Shown here in pieces: positions 6,254 to 11,414 of a DNA stretch of 11,414 nucleotides. Source of the DNA: Acuticoccus sp039189655 (GTDB taxonomy: Bacteria > Pseudomonadota > Alphaproteobacteria > Rhizobiales > Amorphaceae); NCBI GenBank assembly GCA_039189655.1, contig JBCCYN010000149.1, forward strand, positions 1-11,414. Direction: 5' to 3'. Every line of letters starts with the position of its first letter. Positions within the stretch are counted from its first letter, which is position 1. The notes under the pieces are model-generated. The model had not been told where the DNA came from, ran no database searches, and was given only the letters and a program-made list of their open reading frames with translations. The translations under genes and the position numbers were made by a program.

Positions 6254-6481
6254 ATGAAACTCGATCCCCACGAGAAAGCGGATAAATTTCGCAATGCCGC
6301 GATGCGGCGCGTTCGCAATGTTGAGACAACTCTCCGCCGCGTGCGCAATCTCTCCAACCCCACGACCTACGCCTACACCGAAGATGAAATCGCGCGGATG
6401 TTCGATCACCTTCAGGTGGTGCTCGATCGCACCCGCGAGAGCTTTCAACGGCCGGCCGACCGGGAACAGTTCTCCCTCTGA
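6254..6481 (+). CDS. small basic protein of unknown function (75 aa)
   Basis: This 75-residue protein begins MKLDPHEKADKFRNAAMRR, has no signal peptide or membrane segment, and is probably mostly helical. The N-terminal half is strongly basic, with Arg repeats (MRRVRNVETTLRRVRNLSN). The centre reads YAYTEDEIARMF (residues 39-50) and the C-terminal half is acidic-basic amphipathic, ending DREQFSL. The pattern RVRNLSN...Y.YTEDEI..MF..L resembles small proteins I recall from many bacteria with NLSN...Y.YT.EDV.KIF.AL, whose function is not established to my knowledge; this match is from memory only. A good ribosome-binding site, a TTGACA upstream, and coding-like codon use support a real gene. 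It is divergent from uvrC and convergent with the reductase gene. The distribution of charge would fit a nucleic-acid or protein-binding role, but that is speculation. Confidence 0.75.
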   Translation: MKLDPHEKADKFRNAAMRRVRNVETTLRRVRNLSNPTTYAYTEDEIARMFDHLQVVLDRTRESFQRPADREQFSL

Positions 6482-6499
6482 CTGGCGGTGAGCAGGGCC

Positions 6500-6511
6500 G
6501 AGCCGCGGCTC
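6500..6511. repeat. perfect 12-base palindrome GAGCCGCGGCTC
   Basis: It lies 19 bases after the stop of the 75-residue gene, in the 118-base gap between convergent genes. It could contribute to transcript ending for the rightward gene, but has no loop as written and no T-run after it. In GC-rich DNA it may be chance. Confidence 0.25.
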
Positions 6512-6564
6512 CCCGGTTGCCATAGCCTACCATTGATCGACTATAGGTTGTAGTACCTCATCGC

Positions 6565-6582
6565 CGGCCGAATGCTTGGCCG
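6565..6582 (-). terminator. possible terminator hairpin after the reductase gene
   Basis: CGGCC (6565-6569) pairs with GGCCG (6578-6582) around an 8-base loop, 17 bases beyond the stop of the leftward reductase gene. The stem is short and no U-tract follows on the minus strand, so it is a weak candidate. Confidence 0.25.
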
Positions 6583-6599
6583 CCGCTCAGCTCGACAAC

Positions 6600-7367
6600 C
6601 TACTCGTTCACAAGGGCGTCCGGGGTCTGCCAGGCGATGTGCTGGCCGCCGTCCAGCGCGATCATCTGGCCGGTAATTGAGGGCGCGTTGTCCAGGAACC
6701 TTATCGCCTGGCCAAACTCTGCAGGCTTGGGTGAGCGTTGCAGTGGCAAAGCCGCCACCTGCGCAGCAAAATCGCTTTCGTTCTGGGCGGCCGCTTTGAG
6801 CACTGGCCCGGGACCCAGGGCGTTGACGCGCACATGCGGTGCGAACGCCTGCGCCATGGTGCGGGTGATGAAGTAGAGCGTCGCTTTGGATGCACTGTAG
6901 CTGAAGTGGCGCGGTGTCGGTTTAAAAACCCGCTGATCGATCATATTGACCGCCAGCCTTGAGCCCTGCGCAAGGGGAGCTTGATCGGCAAACGCGGAAA
7001 TAAGTCTTGCGGGCGCCTCTGCGTTGACGGCCATTTGCGTGCGCCAGCGTGAGCTTGCGAAGTTGCCTGGATCGTCGGCCTCAAAGAGGGCGGCATTGTT
7101 AATGAGGACGGTGAGACCGCCCAGTGCTGCGAGGGCTTTGGGAACAATGGCGTCCACCGCATCAGTGGACGACAGATCCCCGGTGACCACTGCTGTGCGC
7201 ACGCCGTGGCGCTCGGCGAGATCCTTTGCAAGACGTCCCGCTGCATCGCGCGAGCGGTGGGCGTGGAGCACCACATCGTAGCCGTGTTCGGCAAGGTCGC
7301 TGGCAATGCCCGCGCCAATGCGATGGGCGGCGCCGGTAACAAGGGCGATGCGGGGTGGTGTCGCCAT
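6600..7367 (-). CDS. short-chain dehydrogenase/reductase, pteridine-reductase/FolM-like
   Basis: This 255-residue classical SDR, probably a cytoplasmic NADPH-dependent reductase, has the cofactor motif TGAAHRIGAGIA (residues 11-22), NNAALFEAD (90-98), and the catalytic YSASK with Tyr157 and Lys161. The position normally held by the catalytic Ser is Asp144 in VNMIDQR. That substitution is the hallmark of pteridine reductase PTR1 and dihydromonapterin reductase FolM, as is the Arg in TGxxHRIG. VRVNALGPGPVL (179-190) and the C-terminal ITGQMIALDGGQH (231-243) are standard SDR ends. By family the likely substrate is a dihydropterin or dihydrofolate, but no fol gene lies nearby to support this. 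ATG 7367 gives the expected N-terminus. It is divergent from the glycosyltransferase gene, sharing a gap of about 93 bases. Confidence 0.85.
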   Translation of the reverse strand: MATPPRIALVTGAAHRIGAGIASDLAEHGYDVVLHAHRSRDAAGRLAKDLAERHGVRTAVVTGDLSSTDAVDAIVPKALAALGGLTVLINNAALFEADDPGNFASSRWRTQMAVNAEAPARLISAFADQAPLAQGSRLAVNMIDQRVFKPTPRHFSYSASKATLYFITRTMAQAFAPHVRVNALGPGPVLKAAAQNESDFAAQVAALPLQRSPKPAEFGQAIRFLDNAPSITGQMIALDGGQHIAWQTPDALVNE

Positions 7368-7395
7368 GGGATACTTTCAGGTTATGGGGGCGCGC

Positions 7396-7464
7396 ATGGA
7401 AGCAAACGCCCCGTCCCCTGTCGCGGCGCCGATGGCCGCACCGTCTGCCAGCACCCGTTCGTGA
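7396..7464 (+). other. short reading frame overlapping the glycosyltransferase start (leader peptide or lost N-terminus)
   Basis: ATG 7396, with GGGGG 5 bases before it, opens a 22-codon frame (MEANAPSPVAAPMAAPSASTR..) ending in TGA at 7462-7464. That stop overlaps the proposed GTG start of the glycosyltransferase as GTGA (7461-7464). An earlier in-frame ATG is at 7384. The Ala/Pro/Ser-rich content resembles an N-terminal tail. It may be a coupled leader peptide, a true N-terminus displaced by one missing base, or chance. Confidence 0.2.
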
Positions 7465-8924
7465 TCGGCCCGCTGAAGGCCCTCACGCGCCGGCTCGATC
7501 GGTCGGACGCAACCCGCACCGCCCTTTGGGCCATCGCCGCCTACATCCTGGTGATCACCGCCATCAGGCTGTTTGCCTCGCCCTTTCTTGAAATCGATGA
7601 AGCCCAGTTCGTCGGAAACGTCGATCTCCGGCTCGTCTACGGGAACTCCCATCCGCCCCTCTACAACTGGCTGGTGCGTGGATTGCTGGAGGCCACGGGC
7701 TGGCGCTGGGCATTGGCGGTTGCACTCCTGCGTGCCGCGCTCTTGGGGCTCACGCTCTTCTTCGTCCTTGATGCGGGCCGGCGGCTGGGCGGCACCGTCG
7801 CCGGTATCCTTGCCCTTTGTTGTGCGCTTTTGTCGCCGCAGGTGAGCTGGATGTCGGCGCACACCCTTGCCCATTCGCTTCTGGTCATGGCTGCCGCGGC
7901 CGGCGTTCTTCACGGCGTGGCGCTGCTTTTGACGGGTGCAAGGGGCGGACTTGTGGCCATGGCCTTTTGGGCGGGCGCAGGTTTGCTTGCCAAATACAAT
8001 ATCGGCCTTCTCCTTGCCCCCCTTGCGGTGGCACTCCTCGCGGAGCCTGGCGTCCGCGCCGAACTCGCTCGAAGGCGCGGCGAGCTTCCCCTGGCGATCC
8101 CGGTTTTTGCTGTTTTGGCTGGGACGGCCGTCCTAGGCGTCCTCCGAGCCCCCGGGGAGGCCACGGGGCGGATGTCAAAGCTCTATCGCGAGGGGCCCTT
8201 TGCCGGGTTCGATGTGCCATTGCTTGGTGTTGATGGAGCGCTGTCTCTGGCGATCGCCGTCCTCACCTGGGGCGGCATTTCCCTCGCGCTGATCGCCATT
8301 GCTTGGCGCGGCAGTCCGCCGGCAGCCCCGGTGGCAGCGCGCATCTTGAGGCGAACCATTGTCATCGGCCTTTTCGGCTTTGCGCTCTTTGTGATTGTCG
8401 CCGACATCAGCGCGGTCCATGAGCGCTACCTCACACCACTCCTGATGGCCCTTCCCCTCCTTGCAGGGCTCCACCTGGCGAACGTGCCCTGGCGGACAGT
8501 GGTGGTGGCGGCCGGTCTCGCGACCATGGTTGCGGTGCCGGCGGGCGTCGTCGGCATGGTTGCGTTCGACAAGCACCGATTTGCCCGGCCATACGAGGCC
8601 TTGGCGGCGCCCCTCACCACCTTAGCGCCTCCGGGCGCGGTGGAGGTGCGCTCCACCTCCAGCGACCTTGCTGCGAATATGACCATCGCGCTGGAGCGCC
8701 ATGGCCGGCAAACCCACGTCTATGGTGATCGGCTCGCTGGAGCCGCGCCGCAGACCCTCGTCCAGATTGAACCGGAGGGCTGGCCGGTGCCCGATCACAC
8801 CGGGCAGGGGTGGTGCGTGAAGGACGACCTCGCCCTCTCCACCGCCTATAACAATCTATCCGACCGCATGATGGGGATAACGGCGGTGATCCACGTCCGG
8901 TGCTCTGCGAACGGGCAGAATTAG
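7461..8924 (+). CDS. GT39/ArnT-like integral-membrane glycosyltransferase
   Basis: This multi-pass inner-membrane protein (about 487 residues from GTG 7461) belongs to the GT39/PMT-2 group. Members move a sugar from a polyprenyl-phosphate donor to a lipid or protein on the periplasmic side. The first membrane helix (about residues 20-40) is followed by a periplasmic loop with EIDEAQF; Asp46-Glu47 match the catalytic acidic pair of the family. YGNSHPPLYNWL (60-71) and LLAKYN (175-180) are characteristic, as is HERYLTPLL (320-328). About 9-11 hydrophobic segments are visible, then a soluble C-terminal part from about residue 375. The acceptor cannot be told from sequence or context; no other envelope-sugar genes are adjacent. 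The frame is open far upstream inside the opposite-strand reductase; GTG 7461 is a tentative start without a clear ribosome-binding site. Its stop codon lies within a 13-bp inverted repeat. Confidence 0.82.
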   Translation: MIGPLKALTRRLDRSDATRTALWAIAAYILVITAIRLFASPFLEIDEAQFVGNVDLRLVYGNSHPPLYNWLVRGLLEATGWRWALAVALLRAALLGLTLFFVLDAGRRLGGTVAGILALCCALLSPQVSWMSAHTLAHSLLVMAAAAGVLHGVALLLTGARGGLVAMAFWAGAGLLAKYNIGLLLAPLAVALLAEPGVRAELARRRGELPLAIPVFAVLAGTAVLGVLRAPGEATGRMSKLYREGPFAGFDVPLLGVDGALSLAIAVLTWGGISLALIAIAWRGSPPAAPVAARILRRTIVIGLFGFALFVIVADISAVHERYLTPLLMALPLLAGLHLANVPWRTVVVAAGLATMVAVPAGVVGMVAFDKHRFARPYEALAAPLTTLAPPGAVEVRSTSSDLAANMTIALERHGRQTHVYGDRLAGAAPQTLVQIEPEGWPVPDHTGQGWCVKDDLALSTAYNNLSDRMMGITAVIHVRCSANGQN

Positions 8925-8964
8925 ACGAGGTCACACGATCATGGGAGCGCATGACCTCGTCTAA
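8921..8964. terminator. perfect 13-bp inverted repeat containing the glycosyltransferase stop codon
   Basis: TTAGACGAGGTCA (8921-8933) and TGACCTCGTCTAA (8952-8964) are exact reverse complements around an 18-base loop. The TAG stop (8922-8924) is in the left arm. Downstream is GTTCTTGTCTTT, moderately T-rich. It sits between convergent genes and could stop transcripts from both sides. The length and exactness exceed chance expectation. With the second repeat at 8993-9012 it may instead be part of a dispersed intergenic repeat element. Confidence 0.65.
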
Positions 8965-8992
8965 GTTCTTGTCTTTCCGCGGGGTTCGAGCC

Positions 8993-9012
8993 GCAACATG
9001 AACCCATGTTGC
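8993..9012. repeat. perfect 8-bp inverted repeat, 4-base loop
   Basis: GCAACATG (8993-9000) and CATGTTGC (9005-9012) flank AACC. It lies in the 115-base gap between the glycosyltransferase and pepF, 28 bases after the larger repeat, and is followed by GAAACGCGCTCTAGA (9014-9028), a type of string I associate from memory with intergenic repeats of Rhizobiales. It would form a compact hairpin on either strand and may belong to the same element as 8921-8964. Confidence 0.5.
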
Positions 9013-9039
9013 TGAAACGCGCTCTAGACTGAAAGCACG

Positions 9040-10887
9040 CTAAACCTGGGCGTCCGCCGCCTCCAGTTCGTTGATCAGCCCCTCAATTACCGAAAGGCCG
9101 GTCTGCCAGAAGGCCGGCTCACGGGCATCAAGACCGAATGGCTGTAAAAGCTCGCTGTGATGTTTGGTGCCACCGGCCGCCAGTAACGCAAAATACTTGT
9201 CGGCAAATCCTTCGGGCTCGGCGGTGTAGACGCCGAAGAGGGAGTTCACGAGACAGTCGCCGAAGGCGTAGGCGTAGACGTAAAAAGGTGCGTTGATGAA
9301 GTGGGGAATGTAGGTCCAAAAAACCTCATACCCGTCGTTGAGCCGGATGGCCGGGCCAAGGCTTTCGGTCTGGACGTCCAGCCAGATCTCGCCGAGCCGT
9401 TGCGCGGTGAGCTCGCCCTCGCGGCGCTCGATGTGGACGCGGCGCTCGAAGCTGTAGAAGGCGATCTGGCGCACCACCGTGTTGATCATATCCTCCACTT
9501 TGGAGGCGAGCATCGTCCTGCGGGTCTTGGCGTCCGGCGCTTCGCTCAGCATTTTCCGGAAGGTGAGCATCTCCCCGAAAACCGACGCTGTTTCAGCCAG
9601 CGTCAGAGGGGTTGGCGCCATGAGCGCGCCATTGGGTCCAGCAAGGATCTGGTGGACGCCATGCCCCAACTCGTGGGCGAGGGTCATCACATCGCGCGGC
9701 CGGCCCTGGTAGTTGAGAAGCACATAGGGGTGCGCCGACGGGACGGTCGGGTGGGAGAAGGCACCAGGTGCCTTGCCCGGCCGAACCGGTGCATCGATCC
9801 ACGGATTGTCAAAGAAGCGTTTGGCGAGATCGGCAAGTCTCGGCGAAAAGCCGCCATAGGCTTCCAGAACCGTGGATTGGGCCGCATCCCAGGGAACGGT
9901 GCGGTCATCGGCATCGGGAAGCGGTGCGTTCCGGTCCCAGGTGTCGAGCTTGTCTTTGCCGAACCAGCGCGCTTTGAGCGCATAATAGCGGTGCGAAAGG
10001 CGAGGGTAGGCCTCGCGCACAGCACTCACCAGCGCATCGACCACCTCGGCCTCGACCCGGTTTGCCAGGTGCCGCGAATCGGCCACGTCCTTAAAGTCGC
10101 GCCAGCGGTCCGAAATCTCTTTGTCTTTGGCAAGCGTGTTGGTGATGAGCGTGAAGGTTCGCTCGTTGGCCTTCAGCGACTTGGCGATGGCGTCCGATGC
10201 GCGTTTTCGCTCCTTCGGGTTGGCGTCGAGGAGGTTGTTAAGCGCTTCCTCCAGCGTCACTGGTTGGCTGCCGCCCAGATCAACGCGCATGGCCGCAATG
10301 GTTTCGTCGAAGAGGCGCGACCAGCCCACCCGCGAAGAGGTGGACTTGTCCAGGAAGAGCTGTTCCAGATCGTCCGACAGCTGGTGCGGGCGCTCCTTTC
10401 GCAGGTCATCCAGGAAGGGGCGGAAGTGGGCTGCCGCTGGGAACTCTAGCGCGCGGTCGATGGCGGCGTCATCGATGCGGTTGAGCTCCAGTGGAAAGAA
10501 CAAGATGTACGAGGAGAGCCGCGTCAGGGTGTCGTTCAGGTCGCCATAGGTCTTGGCGTAGTCGGGGTTTGCCGTGTCTGTGGCGTACAAAAGCCCGCCG
10601 AAGGAGGCGATGGCGCCCATGGTGTCCTGAAGTGCCTCAAAGCGAGTGAGCGCTTCGGCAAGCTGCGCGCCGCCGCCATCTGCCATCAGGCGCTCGGCGA
10701 GGGTCCCCTTATAATCGGCCTCAAAGGCGCGAACATCGTTGCCAAGCTGGGTCAATGTCGCCGCCAGCGCCGGGTCGTCGGGCGCTGCAAAGAGGTCTGA
10801 AAGGTCCCATTCGGGTAGGGGGCCAAGGGGTGTGGCGGCGCCGGGTTTTTCGGCCGTGTCGTGTGGCACAATTGCGCGTCTAGCCAT
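9040..10887 (-). CDS. pepF: M3-family oligoendopeptidase (PepF type)
   Basis: This zinc metallopeptidase of family M3 hydrolyses short peptides, typically in the cytoplasm for peptide turnover; there is no signal peptide. The 615-residue protein has the usual length. The zinc site is HELGH (His405, Glu406, His409) inside MTLAHELGHGVHQ, and the third ligand is Glu432 in LAETASVFGE (430-439). The region HFINAPFYVYAYAFGDCLVNSLFG, about 100 residues later, carries the Tyr-rich substrate-binding segment typical of PepF-like enzymes. The N-terminal half is the all-helical lid, with WDLSDLF near residue 28 as in PepF. ATG 10887 is preceded by AAAGAGA at about 6 bases. It is convergent with the glycosyltransferase and divergent from the L,D-transpeptidase, leaving a 119-base shared upstream region. 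The symbol pepF is by family; its actual peptide range is unknown. Confidence 0.93.
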   Translation of the reverse strand: MARRAIVPHDTAEKPGAATPLGPLPEWDLSDLFAAPDDPALAATLTQLGNDVRAFEADYKGTLAERLMADGGGAQLAEALTRFEALQDTMGAIASFGGLLYATDTANPDYAKTYGDLNDTLTRLSSYILFFPLELNRIDDAAIDRALEFPAAAHFRPFLDDLRKERPHQLSDDLEQLFLDKSTSSRVGWSRLFDETIAAMRVDLGGSQPVTLEEALNNLLDANPKERKRASDAIAKSLKANERTFTLITNTLAKDKEISDRWRDFKDVADSRHLANRVEAEVVDALVSAVREAYPRLSHRYYALKARWFGKDKLDTWDRNAPLPDADDRTVPWDAAQSTVLEAYGGFSPRLADLAKRFFDNPWIDAPVRPGKAPGAFSHPTVPSAHPYVLLNYQGRPRDVMTLAHELGHGVHQILAGPNGALMAPTPLTLAETASVFGEMLTFRKMLSEAPDAKTRRTMLASKVEDMINTVVRQIAFYSFERRVHIERREGELTAQRLGEIWLDVQTESLGPAIRLNDGYEVFWTYIPHFINAPFYVYAYAFGDCLVNSLFGVYTAEPEGFADKYFALLAAGGTKHHSELLQPFGLDAREPAFWQTGLSVIEGLINELEAADAQV

Positions 10888-11006
10888 GAATCTCTTTCAA
10901 CTTCTGGGGAGATGCGCCGCTCTCGGCCCACTGCGCCCGGGGTCGGTGGTAGTTTGGCGCTCGGCCATGCTGCCGAATTACATGCGTCCACCATACGGGC
11001 TTAGCA

Positions 11007-11414
11007 ATGACACCAACGCCAATAATTGTTGCGCTTCTTGCCGCGTGTGTGGGGTGCGGACAAGCCTTCGCGGAGGTTCCGTTGCCGCGCCTTGCGCCCG
11101 AGCGCGGGACGATCCTCGCGGGCCTCTCGGCACAACGCATGGTGGACCTGCCCGTCCTGACGCCCCGGGAAGCGATTCGGCGTGAGGCGACGGTCGACGT
11201 GAGCCTTGCGGTGGCGCGGCTTTACGAAGGTCGCGGATTTGAGCCCATCTGGACCGAGCGGCGTGCCAAGGCCCTGCGGTCGCGGCTCGCAGAGGCGGAT
11301 CTCGATGGATTTGACCCGGCCGACTATGCCGTGCAGCGCGGCGATCTGCCGGATGCGGCGTTCGACCTAGCGCTCACCGAGGCGGCGCTGCGCTACGCCC
11401 ACCACGCGATGTCA
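11007..11414 (+). CDS. L,D-transpeptidase of the YcbB/LdtD type, N-terminal part (3' end outside window)
   Basis: This exported enzyme probably forms 3-3 cross-links in peptidoglycan. Only the first 136 codons are present and the frame is open to the window edge. Residues 1-22 (MTPTPIIVALLAACVGCGQAFA) are an export signal with a possible AFA-E cleavage; LAAC with Cys14 also fits a lipobox, though the n-region lacks Lys or Arg. After a linker comes the scaffold domain of YcbB-like enzymes: ARLYEGRGFEPIWT (about 70-83), then LRSRLAEADLDGFDPADY (about 91-108) and LALTEAALRYAHH (about 121-133). The catalytic YkuD domain with its Cys lies beyond the edge, so activity cannot be judged. An in-frame TAG at 10950-10952 and the lack of earlier ATG, GTG or TTG in that frame make ATG 11007 the start; no strong ribosome-binding site is seen. 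It is divergent from pepF. Confidence 0.85.
   Translation, partial: MTPTPIIVALLAACVGCGQAFAEVPLPRLAPERGTILAGLSAQRMVDLPVLTPREAIRREATVDVSLAVARLYEGRGFEPIWTERRAKALRSRLAEADLDGFDPADYAVQRGDLPDAAFDLALTEAALRYAHHAMS

Noticed and set aside
7206..7460. Upstream extension of the glycosyltransferase frame into the opposite-strand reductase gene
   Set aside because: The extra 85 residues overlap the reductase N-terminus, are Cys/Gly-rich and unlike any GT39 start; the family homology begins after 7461.
9301..10449. A 382-codon open frame on the plus strand, opposite pepF
   Set aside because: It is antisense to a well-supported metallopeptidase, has no recognisable domain, and long antisense frames are expected opposite GC-rich genes with strong third-position bias.
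1..11414. Mobile elements, CRISPR arrays, toxin-antitoxin or phage-defence modules
   Set aside because: No transposase, integrase, repeat-spacer array or defence domain is visible. All the larger genes belong to common housekeeping or envelope families.

Overview
The window looks like a chromosomal stretch of a GC-rich alphaproteobacterium, most likely of the Rhizobiales/Hyphomicrobiales. The main evidence is the tightly packed uvrC-pgsA-moaD-moaE order, which is common in that group, together with strong G/C third-position bias and alphaproteobacterial-type L19, MoaE and PepF sequences. It reads as ordinary core genome. I see no phage, transposase, integrase, CRISPR array, toxin-antitoxin pair, rRNA or tRNA gene. 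I found no convincing new multi-gene system, and the unusual items are small.

Layout. Positions 2-814 (+) hold the C-terminal part of formimidoylglutamate deiminase (hutF, histidine breakdown), cut by the window edge. Positions 1001-1387 (+) are rplS (ribosomal protein L19), followed by a membrane-anchored staphylococcal-nuclease-fold protein with a degenerate active site (1487-2191, +). Convergent to these is the minus-strand cluster uvrC (5838-3817), pgsA (3820-2987), moaD (2990-2739) and moaE (2735-2250). Its junctions are two 4-base ATGA overlaps and one 3-base gap, so it is probably one transcript joining nucleotide excision repair, phosphatidylglycerol synthesis and molybdopterin synthase.

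Upstream of uvrC lies a relatively AT-rich intergenic region of about 415 bases (5839-6253), with a hairpin and a TTGACA element. It leads to a 75-residue basic protein of unknown function (6254-6481, +). Convergent to that is a pteridine-reductase/FolM-like short-chain reductase (7367-6600, -). Divergent from the reductase is a multi-pass GT39/ArnT-like glycosyltransferase (7461-8924, +).

The glycosyltransferase stop codon lies inside a perfect 13-bp inverted repeat (8921-8964). A second 8-bp inverted repeat follows at 8993-9012, in the gap before the convergent gene for a PepF-type M3 oligoendopeptidase (10887-9040, -). This composite structure is the most distinctive non-coding feature here. 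The window ends in the 5' part of a YcbB/LdtD-type L,D-transpeptidase (11007 to the edge, +), which is divergent from pepF.

Together the genes cover amino-acid catabolism, translation, DNA repair, phospholipid and cofactor synthesis, envelope glycosylation, peptide turnover and peptidoglycan cross-linking. Apart from the uvrC-moaE cluster, neighbours are not obviously functionally linked.
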